The notes below the pieces were generated by a model. The model saw nothing but the letters and a program-made list of their open reading frames with translations, ran no database searches and was not told the origin of the DNA. A program made the position numbers and the translations under genes. Shown piece by piece: positions 17,601 to 25,544 of a stretch of 64,000 bases of DNA. Positions within the stretch are counted from its first letter, which is position 1; every line of letters begins with the position of its first letter. The stretch is from Iamia sp038233075 (lineage in GTDB: Bacteria > Actinomycetota > Acidimicrobiia > Acidimicrobiales > Iamiaceae), in the NCBI GenBank assembly GCA_038233075.1, contig JBBSMQ010000003.1, positions 62,001 to 126,000 of the forward strand, in the 5' to 3' direction.

Positions 17601-18338
17601 ATGACCACACCGCCTGCACCCCGCCCGGTCTCCATCGTCCCGTCGGTGCTGCCGGCGGACTTCAGCCGCCTGGGCGAGGAGTGCGTGGCCCTGGCCGAGG
17701 CTGGCGTCGACCGCATCCAGTGGGACGTGATGGATGGCCGCTTCGTGCCCAACCTGACCTTCGGCCCCGATGTGATCGCCAGCTGTCGCCCGCACGTGTC
17801 GCTGCCGTTCGAGGCCCACCTCATGGTGGAGGCCCCTGACGACCTGCTGCACCTCTACGTGGAGGCCGGCTGCGAGCTGCTCATCGTCCACGCTGAGACC
17901 GCACCCCACCTGCACCGCACCCTGGGTCGGGTGGCCGACCTCGGGGCCCGGGCCGCGGTGGCGCTCAACCCGGCCACCCCCGTCTCCGCCATCGAGCACG
18001 TGCTCGACCTCGTCGAGATGGTCCTGGTGATGACGGTGAACCCCGGATTCGGTGGTCAGGCCTACATCCCGACCATGGAGCCGAAGGTGGCGCAGGTCCG
18101 CGACCTCGCCGACGCCAGAGGGCTGGATGTGGACGTGGAGGTCGACGGAGGCATCGGCCCGGACACCATCGAGGGTGCGGCCGGCGCCGGAGCCAACGTG
18201 CTCGTGGCCGGCAGTGCCCTCTACCGCGACCCCGAGGGCCTGGCCCACGCCGTGACCGACCTGCGCACCCGGGCCGAGGAGGCCCAGACCGACGCCGCCT
18301 GGGTCGAGGCGGTCGAGCCTGCCCCCCCGCACCAGTGA
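17601..18338 (+). CDS. rpe: ribulose-phosphate 3-epimerase
   Basis: A 245-aa TIM-barrel enzyme of the pentose phosphate pathway that interconverts ribulose 5-phosphate and xylulose 5-phosphate. Diagnostic text: SIVPSVLPADFSRLGEE, RIQWDVMDGRFVPNLTFGPDV with the metal and catalytic Asp, FEAHLMVE, MTVNPGFGGQAYIP, and EVDGGIGPDTI with the second catalytic Asp. The ATG at 17601 gives the standard N-terminus. The C-terminal ~20 residues are an acidic extension. The stop overlaps the following lipoprotein start. Confidence 0.96.
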   Translation: MTTPPAPRPVSIVPSVLPADFSRLGEECVALAEAGVDRIQWDVMDGRFVPNLTFGPDVIASCRPHVSLPFEAHLMVEAPDDLLHLYVEAGCELLIVHAETAPHLHRTLGRVADLGARAAVALNPATPVSAIEHVLDLVEMVLVMTVNPGFGGQAYIPTMEPKVAQVRDLADARGLDVDVEVDGGIGPDTIEGAAGAGANVLVAGSALYRDPEGLAHAVTDLRTRAEEAQTDAAWVEAVEPAPPHQ

Positions 18339-18823
18339 GGGCGCGCGCGCGCACCATGGTCATCGCGGGGGCGGTGGCGGCGGCGACGCTGCTCGGCGCC
18401 TGCACCGACGACGGCAACAGCGACGCCTTCTGCGACCGAGTAGCCGACGTCCCCCCACTGGCCCAGGTGCTGGCCCAACTCGACACCAGCGACCCCGGCG
18501 GGACCCGCCGTGCGCTGGAGGCGGCGGTCACCCAGTTCCGGTCCCTGGAGGCCGACGCCCCGGGGGCAATCCGGTCCGACGTGGCCCGGCTGCGGGAGGG
18601 CATCGAGCTGATCGTGGAGGCGGTGGAGGCCAACCCCGGTGACCTCCCCGCGGCCCGGGAGGCCATCACGGCCCGGACCGCCGAGCTGGGAGGTCTGGCC
18701 CAGGCCAGCCGGCGGGTGGTCGACTACGCCGACGAGGAGTGCGGGATCTCCCTGGGCCAGGACCCGGGGACAGGCGTGACGACCCCTCCTGCGACCGGTG
18801 GGTCGACCACCACCGGCGGATGA
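18335..18823 (+). CDS. small lipoprotein of unknown function
   Basis: A 162-aa exported protein with a hydrophobic signal and lipobox LLGAC (Cys ~23), then a helical domain with two further cysteines (DAFCDRVADV, DEECGIS) that could form a disulfide, and a Thr/Gly-rich tail. It starts with a GTG overlapping the rpe stop as GTGA, so it is probably co-translated with rpe. Small helical lipoproteins with this Cys pattern are common in Acidimicrobiia-like genomes but have no known role. Confidence 0.75.
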   Translation: MRARARTMVIAGAVAAATLLGACTDDGNSDAFCDRVADVPPLAQVLAQLDTSDPGGTRRALEAAVTQFRSLEADAPGAIRSDVARLREGIELIVEAVEANPGDLPAAREAITARTAELGGLAQASRRVVDYADEECGISLGQDPGTGVTTPPATGGSTTTGG

Positions 18824-18890
18824 GGCCCCGCGCCGTTGACCCGCCCCGACTCGGTCTTGGCGTCGCGGCTGAGGCCCGGCGGCCGTCCCC

Positions 18891-19502
18891 CTACGACTCG
18901 GTCATCTCCTGGCGGCGGCTCACCACCTGGTCGATGATGCCGTAGGTCTGGGCCTCCTCGGCGGTGAACCAGCGGTCGCGCTCGGAGTCGGCCTCGACCT
19001 GCTCCACGTCCTGGCCGGTGTGCTCGGCGATGCGCTGGGCCATCAGCTTCTTCACGTAGAGGATCTGCTCGGCCTGGATCTGGATGTCCGACGCCTGACC
19101 CTGGAAGCCGCCCGAGGGCTGGTGCATCATCACTCGGGCGTGGGGCAGCGCGAAGCGCTTCCCCTGCTCGCCGGCGCACAAGAGGAACTGGCCCATGGAG
19201 GCGGCCAGGCCCATGCAGATCGTGCCCACCTGCGGGGTGATGAGCTGCATGGTGTCGTAGATGGCCATGCCGGCCGTCACCGACCCGCCCGGCGAGTTGA
19301 TGTAGATGAAGACGTCCTTCTCGGCATCCTCGCCCTCCAGGTAGAGCAGCTGGGCGGTGATGAGGTTGGCGATGGTGTCGTTGACCTCCGAGCCCAGGAA
19401 CACGATGCGGTTGCGGAGGAGGCGGTTGAAGACCTCGCTCTGGGGGTCGAAGCCGGCGCCGCCCTGGGCGACGGGGGGGACGGAGATCTGCGGCGGAGCC
19501 AT
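18891..19502 (-). CDS. clpP: ATP-dependent Clp protease proteolytic subunit
   Basis: A 203-aa serine protease that forms the tetradecameric chamber worked by ClpX/ClpC. The catalytic triad is visible: Ser102 in GLAASMGQFLL, His127 in ARVMMHQPSGG and Asp176 in ERDRWFTAEEA. YINSPGGSVTAGMAIYDTMQ is the family signature. The N-terminal ~20 residues (PPQISVPPVAQGGAGFD) may be a propeptide, as in other actinobacterial ClpPs. Only one clpP is here, without tig, clpX or a second clpP, whereas many actinobacteria have a clpP1P2 pair. Confidence 0.96.
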   Translation of the reverse strand: MAPPQISVPPVAQGGAGFDPQSEVFNRLLRNRIVFLGSEVNDTIANLITAQLLYLEGEDAEKDVFIYINSPGGSVTAGMAIYDTMQLITPQVGTICMGLAASMGQFLLCAGEQGKRFALPHARVMMHQPSGGFQGQASDIQIQAEQILYVKKLMAQRIAEHTGQDVEQVEADSERDRWFTAEEAQTYGIIDQVVSRRQEMTES

Positions 19503-19600
19503 GGCTCGGGAGGCTAGCGGCCGACCCTCGGCACCCGACGCCGCGGACCTGCGCCTCCGGCCGCGGTGCGGGGGCGCGGGATGCCTATCCTCCGGGAAGC

Positions 19601-19674
19601 GCCGGCGTACCCCAACTGGCAGAGGGACCAGGTCTAGGCCCTGGACAGTGAGGGTTCGACTCCCTCCGCCGGCA
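19601..19674 (+). tRNA. tRNA with UAG anticodon (Leu, CUA), class I shape
   Basis: A 74-nt cloverleaf: acceptor GCCGGCG pairing with CGCCGGC, D arm CCC...GGG with loop AACTGGCAGA, anticodon stem CCAGG/CCTGG with loop TCTAGGC, variable loop ACAGT, and T arm GAGGG-TTCGACT-CCCTC, discriminator A, no encoded CCA. The anticodon at the standard position is UAG, which reads the leucine codon CUA. Two points are odd for a leucine tRNA: the variable arm is 5 nt (leucine tRNAs are class II with a long arm), and position 33 is C rather than the near-universal U. Confidence 0.85.
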
Positions 19675-19689
19675 CGCAGGACCGCGGTG

Positions 19690-20682
19690 TCAACCGGCGC
19701 CGACGGCGGCCAGGGCGGGTCCCAGCCAGGTGGTCCAGAGCCAGGTCGCGCCCTCGGCCGAGAAGTGCTGCCCGTCGTCGGGGCGGGGGTCGCCCACGTC
19801 GTCGACGTCGGTGCGGGCGCGCCCCTCGACACAGAGGACATCGCTGGGGTCGAGGGTCGTGGCCGCCGGGCGGTCGGCCACCACCGGTCCGACGACCTCG
19901 TCGCGGAACCAGGCCTGCCGGCGGCGCCCGTCCTCCTCGGGAGCGCACGGATCGACCCACAGCGCGACCCGGGCGCCGCCGGCGGCCAGGGCGTCGACCC
20001 GGGCCGCCAGCACACCCCGCAGCTCCTCGGTCCAGGCGGCGTCGCCGGGGCCGACGGTGCGACCGTTGCGCACGTGGTCGGCGCGCTCCCATGCCCCCAG
20101 CACCAGGAGGATCACCTCGGGGCCGGCACCGAGGGCCCGGGCGTCGGCGGCGGCGACGGCGGCTGCGCAGCCGTCGTAGTCGGCCGGCGCCCCGGCCGCG
20201 ACGGCGCCGGGCGGCCTCTCGCCCTCGGTCAGCAGACCGCAGCCGGGCAGGGTCGCGTCCACGACGCTGGTCACCCCCGGGATGGACGCCGGCGTGTCCT
20301 GGGCCAGGGTGAAGCCCACGCTGTCGCCGACGACCGCCACCGACACCGGTGACGGCGCCGCCGTGGTAGGCGGGGCGGTGGGCGGAGGCGGGGGCGGAGG
20401 CGGGGGCGGAGGCGGGGGCGGAGGCGGGGGCGGAGGCGGGGGCGGGGGCGGAGGCGGGGGCGCCGTGGTCGACGGTGCGGTCGTCGTCGTGGTCGGTGCG
20501 GTCGTGGGGGGAGCCGTGGTGGTGGACCGACGGGTCAGTGCAGCCGTCGTCGAGGTGGTCGAGCTCCGGTCGACGGTGGCGGCCGTCTCCCTGGTGGGCG
20601 CCGATACCGGCCCGGCGTCACCGTCGCCGCAGCCGGCGACCGTGAGCGCGATGACGACGACCGCCGCCAGCAGCGGCCTCAT
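19690..20682 (-). CDS. SGNH-hydrolase lipoprotein with poly-proline linker
   Basis: A 330-aa exported lipoprotein. Signal and lipobox TVAGC (Cys ~17), a Thr/Ser/Pro linker containing 27 consecutive prolines, then an SGNH/GDSL-type domain: block I VVGDSVGFTL with the nucleophile Ser, and block V DDGQHFSAEGA with the Asp-His pair. Related SGNH domains occur on acyltransferases and esterases acting on wall polymers. The ATG at 20682 leads straight into the signal peptide; an ATG at 20739 would add 19 residues. Substrate unknown. Confidence 0.82.
   Translation of the reverse strand: MRPLLAAVVVIALTVAGCGDGDAGPVSAPTRETAATVDRSSTTSTTAALTRRSTTTAPPTTAPTTTTTAPSTTAPPPPPPPPPPPPPPPPPPPPPPPPPPPTAPPTTAAPSPVSVAVVGDSVGFTLAQDTPASIPGVTSVVDATLPGCGLLTEGERPPGAVAAGAPADYDGCAAAVAAADARALGAGPEVILLVLGAWERADHVRNGRTVGPGDAAWTEELRGVLAARVDALAAGGARVALWVDPCAPEEDGRRRQAWFRDEVVGPVVADRPAATTLDPSDVLCVEGRARTDVDDVGDPRPDDGQHFSAEGATWLWTTWLGPALAAVGAG
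20380..20460. repeat. GC-rich minisatellite encoding 27 prolines
   Basis: An 81-bp array of a ~12-bp unit (GGAGGCGGGGGC on the plus strand) inside the SGNH lipoprotein gene. On the coding strand every codon is CCC, CCG or CCT. Length is likely to vary between strains by slippage. Confidence 0.9.
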
Positions 20683-20822
20683 GGCGACCAGGCGACGACC
20701 AGCCACGGTCGTGCCAGAGTCGCCGGTCCGTCGGGACATCCCTCTATCCAACCACACGGTGGCGGTGGACGCAGCCGGGCCCGACGCCCCTGGGAGCGGG
20801 GCCGAGGCGGCAGACTCCCCCG

Positions 20823-21671
20823 GTGCCCGAAGGCCACACCGTCCACCGTCACGCCCGCCAGCAACGGCGCGAGCTGGCGGGGCATGCGCTGGCGACCGAC
20901 GCCGTCCAGGACCGCTTCGCGCGCTCGGCGGCCCGGCTCGACGGGCAGGTGCTGACCGAGGTGGAAGCCTGGGGCAAGCACCTGTTCCAGACCTGGGAGG
21001 GCGGTGAGGTCGTCCACGTGCACCTGGGGTTGTACGGGAAGTGGCGCCGCCAGCCCGCGCCCCCCGCGGCCATGCGGGGCGCGGTGCGGGTGCGACTGGT
21101 CGGCCCCACCCACAGCTGGGACCTGGCGGGAGCCACGGCGTGCGAGCTGCTCGGGCCCGACGAGGCCGAGGCCATCGTCGCCCGCCTGGGACCCGACCCC
21201 CTCCGGCCCGAAGCCGACGCCCAGCGGTTCGTCGATCGGGTGGCCCGCAGCCGGGCTCCCATCGGCACCCTGCTGCTCGACCAGACCGCGATCGCCGGCA
21301 TCGGCAACCTCTACCGGGCCGAGATCCTGTTCCTCCAGGGGATCCACCCGCTGCGCACCGGTCGGGAGCTGCGCGACCACGAGCGGGAGGGGCTCTGGAC
21401 CGAGACGGTCCACCAGCTCCGGCTCGGGCTGCGTCGGGGCAAGATCATCACGCGCCGGGCCGGGGAAGTCGACGGGCCGACCTCCCGCCTCCCCCGATCC
21501 GAGGCGCACTACGTGTACCACCGCACCACGTGCCGGGTGTGCGCCGGTCGGCTGCGGCGCATCGAGCTGGCAGCCCGGCGCATCGACCTCTGCCCCCGGT
21601 GCCAGCCCCGGCGGCCACGGCGGGACCACGCTCCACCGGTCGCCCAGGAGCGAACGGAGCGACACGGGTGA
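20823..21671 (+). CDS. Fpg/Nei family DNA glycosylase-AP lyase
   Basis: A 282-aa base-excision repair enzyme. It starts with the invariant MPEGH (Pro2 attacks C1' after Met removal, Glu3 catalytic) from a GTG. Further signs: VEAWGKHLFQTWEGG, HLGLYGKW, the H2TH region PIGTLLLDQTAIAGIGNLYRAEILF, and a C-terminal zinc finger CRVC...CPRC. The MPEGHTVHR start and YGKW fit the actinobacterial Nei1-like group rather than classical MutM. The ~20 residues after the finger are Arg-rich. Confidence 0.92.
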   Translation: MPEGHTVHRHARQQRRELAGHALATDAVQDRFARSAARLDGQVLTEVEAWGKHLFQTWEGGEVVHVHLGLYGKWRRQPAPPAAMRGAVRVRLVGPTHSWDLAGATACELLGPDEAEAIVARLGPDPLRPEADAQRFVDRVARSRAPIGTLLLDQTAIAGIGNLYRAEILFLQGIHPLRTGRELRDHEREGLWTETVHQLRLGLRRGKIITRRAGEVDGPTSRLPRSEAHYVYHRTTCRVCAGRLRRIELAARRIDLCPRCQPRRPRRDHAPPVAQERTERHG

Positions 21672-21681
21672 CGACGCAGGC

Positions 21682-22566
21682 TCAGTCCTCGTCCTGGGCA
21701 GGGGCGGGGCGGAAGCGGACCACCTGCTGGGGGAAGGGGATCTCGATGCCGGCCCGGCCCAGGGCCACGTGGGCGGCGATGCCGACGCGGGAGCGCACCC
21801 GCCACATCTCCATCATGGTCGGACGGTGCCAGAACTGGAGGGCGAGGCTGACCCCGGAGTCCGACATCTCCATCACGAAGGCGTGGACGGGCGGCTCGGC
21901 CAGCACCCCCTCGACCTCCCGGGTCGCGCCTTCGAGGACGTCGACGGCCTGGGCCAGGTCGGTCTCGTAGGCCACGGCGACATCGAGCGTGGTGCGGCGC
22001 CGGCCCCGCGTGGTGAGGTTGATGATGGTGTTGGAGAGGACCTCGTCGCAGGGCACGAGAGCTCGCTCGCCGTCGAAGGTGCGCAGCGACACGGTGCGGA
22101 AGTTGACCACCTCGACGGTGCCCTCGATGGCTCCCTCCTCCGCTCCCAGGGCGACCTGGTCACCGCGCTTGAAGGGTCGGCGCGTGCGCAGGACGATGCT
22201 GGCGAAGAAGTTGGCCAGGATGCTCTGGGCCGCGAAGGCGACGGCCAGACCACCCAGCCCGATGGCGCCCAGCAACGGACCCAGGCGGACCTCGAGGCCC
22301 GACAGCGCGTAGACGATCCCGGCCAGGATCACCAGGTTGCGGAACCCGGCGGCGGCGAAGTGGGTGATCTCCGCGTCGGTGTCGTCGCTGCTCATCACGC
22401 GCTGGACGATCGCCTGCAGCACCCGGCCGATGACGATGGCGCTGGCCAGGATGATCGCGGCGGTGACCCACTGCCGGAGCTCGAGGCCGTCCCCGAAGGC
22501 GTCCTCGAGGTTGCCATCGCCGGTGGCGCCCGTGGCGGCGACGAGGGTGCCCACGACGGCCATCAT
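21682..22566 (-). CDS. small-conductance mechanosensitive channel (MscS family)
   Basis: A 294-aa inner-membrane channel that opens under membrane tension. Hydrophobic helices lie at ~33-55 and ~75-95; the pore-lining TM3 follows (GAIGLGGLAVAFAAQSILANFFASIVL), then the beta domain FKRGDQVALGAEEGAIEGTVEVVNFRTVSLRTFDGERALVPCDEVLSNTIINLT, the MscS signature. A C-terminal alpha/beta domain ends IEIPFPQQVVRF. Its ATG overlaps the rdgB stop as ATGA. Confidence 0.93.
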   Translation of the reverse strand: MMAVVGTLVAATGATGDGNLEDAFGDGLELRQWVTAAIILASAIVIGRVLQAIVQRVMSSDDTDAEITHFAAAGFRNLVILAGIVYALSGLEVRLGPLLGAIGLGGLAVAFAAQSILANFFASIVLRTRRPFKRGDQVALGAEEGAIEGTVEVVNFRTVSLRTFDGERALVPCDEVLSNTIINLTTRGRRRTTLDVAVAYETDLAQAVDVLEGATREVEGVLAEPPVHAFVMEMSDSGVSLALQFWHRPTMMEMWRVRSRVGIAAHVALGRAGIEIPFPQQVVRFRPAPAQDED

Positions 22567-23174
22567 GGCTCTTCCTCGCGCAGGCAGGCCGCCAGGGCGC
22601 GCAGCGCCCGGCCCCGGTGGCTGATGGCGTCCTTGTCTGGCGGCGCCAGCTGGGCCAGCGTGCGGTCCGGGATGTCGACGGGGGCGAAGATCGGGTCGTA
22701 GCCGAAGCCGTGGGTGCCCCGGGGACCGTCGGTCACGGTGCCCTCGAGGACTCCCTCGGCAGCCACCTCTCGGCCGTCGGGCCAGCGCACGAGGACGACG
22801 GTGCGGAACCGGGCCGTGCGGGGCGCAGCGGGCACGAGGGCCAGCTCGAACAGGACACGGGCCACGTTGGCCGTGTCGTCGTGGTCGCGCCCGGCGTAGC
22901 GGGCCGAGCGGACGCCCGGTCGGCCGCCCAGGGCATCGACCTCGAGGCCGGTGTCGTCGGCGAGGGCCGCCAGCTCCGTGGCCTCGGTGAGCGCCTGGGC
23001 CTTGAGCCGGGCGTTGCCCGCCAGGGTGTCGGCGTCCTCGACGACGTCAGGCACCTCGTCGGGACGGGGGCGGAGGTCGACCTTCGCCCCCGCGGCGCCC
23101 AGGATCGAGCGGATCTCGGTGACCTTGTGCGGGTTGGCCGTGGCCAGCACCAGCGTCAACGTGTCCCCCGCCAT
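22563..23174 (-). CDS. rdgB: RdgB/HAM1 non-canonical purine NTP pyrophosphatase
   Basis: A 203-aa house-cleaning enzyme that hydrolyses dITP, ITP and XTP to the monophosphates. Diagnostic: LATANPHKVTEIRSIL at the N-terminus, ALADDTGLEVDALGGRPGVRSARYAG with the metal-binding Asp residues, GTHGFGYDPIFAP and DKDAISHRGRALRAL. It follows rph by 59 bp, as in mycobacteria, and overlaps mscS. Confidence 0.95.
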   Translation of the reverse strand: MAGDTLTLVLATANPHKVTEIRSILGAAGAKVDLRPRPDEVPDVVEDADTLAGNARLKAQALTEATELAALADDTGLEVDALGGRPGVRSARYAGRDHDDTANVARVLFELALVPAAPRTARFRTVVLVRWPDGREVAAEGVLEGTVTDGPRGTHGFGYDPIFAPVDIPDRTLAQLAPPDKDAISHRGRALRALAACLREEEP

Positions 23175-23233
23175 TGTCGGCCACCCTAGGAGACGTCCGG
23201 CAGGGGCCCGGGTGTCCGCAGGGGCCCCGAGGG

Positions 23234-23962
23234 TCATCGGGGTGTGGGCGCCTCGGCCACGGTGGCGAGCTGGAGGGCGGACAGCTCCCCGATCCCCTTC
23301 TCGGCCAGATCGAGGAGGGCGTCGAGGGCGGCCCGATCGAAGGGCTCGCCCTCGGCGGTGCCCTGCACCTCGACCAGGCGGTCGCCGGCCATGACCACGT
23401 TCATGTCCACCTCGGCCCGGGAGTCCTCCACGTAGGGGAGGTCGAGGACGGGGGTGCCGTCGACGATGCCGACCGAGATGGCGGCGCATGTGGTGGTCAA
23501 CGGGTGCTGAGCGGTGCCCCCACCGGCGACGAGGCGGGCGCAGGCGTCGTGGAGGGCCACCCAGGCCCCGCAGATGGAGGCGGTGCGGGTGCCGCCGTCG
23601 GCCTGGAGGACGTCGCAGTCGACGGTGACGGACCGCTCACCCAGCGCCTTCATGTCGCACACGGCGCGCAGCGACCGGCCGATCAACCGCTGGATCTCCT
23701 GGGTCCGGCCCGAGGGCTTGCCGTCCTTGACCTCCCGGCGGATCCTCTCGGAGGAGGCCCCCGGCAGCATCGAATACTCGGCGGTGACCCAGCCCGTGCC
23801 CCGGCCTCGCATCCAGCGAGGCACGTCCTCGTCGACCGAGGCGGTGCAGAGCACGGTGGTGCGGCCGAAGCGGACCAGGGTCGAGCCGAGGGCGGCATCG
23901 GTGTAGTCCCGCTCGAAGCTGACGGGGCGGAGGGCGTCGGGCGGACGACCGTCGGGGCGCAT
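23234..23962 (-). CDS. rph: ribonuclease PH
   Basis: A 242-aa phosphorolytic 3'-5' exoribonuclease that trims tRNA 3' ends. Family text: MRPDGRPPDALRPVSFERDYT, TTVLCTASVDEDVPRWMRG, GWVTAEYSMLPGAS, GRTQEIQRLIGRSLRAVCD, VDCDVLQADGGTRTASI and the C-terminal GTAEGEPFDR. The gene sits between murI and rdgB, the same order as in M. tuberculosis (rphA-rdgB). Confidence 0.97.
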   Translation of the reverse strand: MRPDGRPPDALRPVSFERDYTDAALGSTLVRFGRTTVLCTASVDEDVPRWMRGRGTGWVTAEYSMLPGASSERIRREVKDGKPSGRTQEIQRLIGRSLRAVCDMKALGERSVTVDCDVLQADGGTRTASICGAWVALHDACARLVAGGGTAQHPLTTTCAAISVGIVDGTPVLDLPYVEDSRAEVDMNVVMAGDRLVEVQGTAEGEPFDRAALDALLDLAEKGIGELSALQLATVAEAPTPR

Positions 23963-24032
23963 GGGGTCTCCTGGGCAGGCAGGGGGCCAGGTTGGGTCCG
24001 GCGGTCCCTCCCGGGCAAGCCCGTGGGGCGGG

Positions 24033-24863
24033 TCACACCCAAGGTGTGCGCTCCGCGGCGGCCAACTCGGGGCCGAGCAACCGGGACCCGAGGCGCTGGA
24101 ACGAGTCCACATCGCCCGAGGACAGGAACCGTCGGGTGGGCGGGGCCAGGGCGGCTCGCGGGTTCGGCCCGTCGACGCTCTCGAGCAGGGCCCGCACCTC
24201 GAAGGCGGTCTCGTCGGCCGAGGAGACCAGCACCACGTCGCGGCCCATGACGTCGCTGATGGTGCGGGCCAGGTAGGGGTAGTGGGTGCAGCCGAGCAGC
24301 AGCGTGTCGACGTCGGCCTCGACCACCGGGGCGAGCAGCCGCTCGGCCAGCACGTGGACCTGCTCGCTGCGGGTTTCGTCGCGCTCCACGAACTCGACGA
24401 AGCCGGGACACGCCGCGCAGGCGAGGGTGACCCGGGCACCGGTGGCCGCAACCGCCCCCTGGTAGGCGCCGGAGCCGACGGTCGCGACGGTGCCGATCAC
24501 CCCGACGCGACCGGATCGGGTGGCCGCCACCAGCGACCGTACGCCGGGGTCGATGACCCCGACGACGGGCACGCCGGCGGTGGCCCGGAGGTCGTCGAGT
24601 GCGGCCGCGGCCGCGGTGTTGCAGGCCACGATGACCAGCTTGGCGTCGAGGTCGTCGACGAGGTGGTGGGTGATCTGGTGGGCGAAGGTGGCGACCTCCT
24701 CCAGGGGTCGGGAGCCATAGGGGTAGCGTCCGGTGTCGCCCACGTAGACCGTGTGCTCGTGGGGCAGGAGGTCGATGACCGCCCGGGCCACGGTGAGCCC
24801 GCCGAACCCGCTGTCGAAGAGGGCGATGGGTCGCTCGTCGCCCGTGTCCTCAGCGGCACTCAC
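24033..24863 (-). CDS. murI: glutamate racemase
   Basis: A 276-aa cofactor-independent racemase that makes D-glutamate for peptidoglycan. The two catalytic cysteines are visible: Cys81 in VIVACNTAAAAAL and Cys192 in LLLGCTHYPYL. FDSGFGGLTVARAV and YVGDTGRYPYGSRP are also typical. The GTG start at 24863 lies 14 bases inside the end of the upstream SGNH gene, so the two are probably co-translated. Confidence 0.97.
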   Translation of the reverse strand: MSAAEDTGDERPIALFDSGFGGLTVARAVIDLLPHEHTVYVGDTGRYPYGSRPLEEVATFAHQITHHLVDDLDAKLVIVACNTAAAAALDDLRATAGVPVVGVIDPGVRSLVAATRSGRVGVIGTVATVGSGAYQGAVAATGARVTLACAACPGFVEFVERDETRSEQVHVLAERLLAPVVEADVDTLLLGCTHYPYLARTISDVMGRDVVLVSSADETAFEVRALLESVDGPNPRAALAPPTRRFLSSGDVDSFQRLGSRLLGPELAAAERTPWV

Positions 24864-25482
24864 GGCTGACGGACTCCTCCATCACCTGGGCCAGGCGCAG
24901 CGAGCCCGCCGGAACCGGGTGGATGCGGTCCTCGGCGATGAGGTCGGGGTCGGGGTCGGGGCCATCCCCTGCATCGACCGCGTCGCGCCAGTCAGTGCTC
25001 ACGTGCACGGTCGATCTGTCCCCGGCCAGGTCGACCAGGTGCTGGTTGAACTCCTCCGCCGCCTCCGGGGAGTAGTCCCCCTTCGTCGGCAGGAGCAGCC
25101 ACACCGCGCACGGGAAGTCGGCGGAGACGTCCATGAGCTCCTCCACTGCGTCCGACGTGTCGACCCCCTGGAGGAGGTCGTTGTAACCGGTGAACACGAC
25201 CAGGAAGTCGGGGTCGACCTTGTCGATCTGCTCCGCGGCCAGCAGCCGGATCTGGTCGGTGCGGTAGCCGGGGCGGCCCTGGACCTCGACTTCGGAGGTC
25301 CAGCCGAAGGCCTCGGTCGCGACCTCCCGCGACATGAAGGTGACCGAGTCACCGACGACGAGCACCTGCGACCCGCCACCCGAGTCCCGGGTCGCCAGGA
25401 CGGCGACGACGGCGATGACCGCAACGACGACGAGCGCGACGACGATGAGGGGGACCGTCGCTCTGCGTCTGCCCGCGGCCAT
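24850..25482 (-). CDS. membrane-anchored SGNH/GDSL hydrolase
   Basis: A 210-aa protein with a single N-terminal hydrophobic anchor (VPLIVVALVVVAVIAVVAVLA) and an extracytoplasmic SGNH domain: block I VVGDSVTF, a block III-like FTGYNDLL and block V EDRIHPVPAGS with Asp and His. A lipase/esterase or acetyl-transfer role on surface polymers is possible. It lies in the mec-cysM-murI-rph block, between cysM and murI, where M. tuberculosis has a rhomboid gene instead. Confidence 0.82.
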   Translation of the reverse strand: MAAGRRRATVPLIVVALVVVAVIAVVAVLATRDSGGGSQVLVVGDSVTFMSREVATEAFGWTSEVEVQGRPGYRTDQIRLLAAEQIDKVDPDFLVVFTGYNDLLQGVDTSDAVEELMDVSADFPCAVWLLLPTKGDYSPEAAEEFNQHLVDLAGDRSTVHVSTDWRDAVDAGDGPDPDPDLIAEDRIHPVPAGSLRLAQVMEESVSRECR

Positions 25483-25544
25483 CCCCGGTGCCTAGCAGGG
25501 CCCGACGGCGCGGAAAGGGTCACGTCGACCGCCGGGTGCCTGGC

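Noticed and set aside
20380..20460. Possible CRISPR or regulatory repeat array
   Set aside because: Units of 12 bp with no spacers, in frame inside a lipoprotein gene and coding only for proline.
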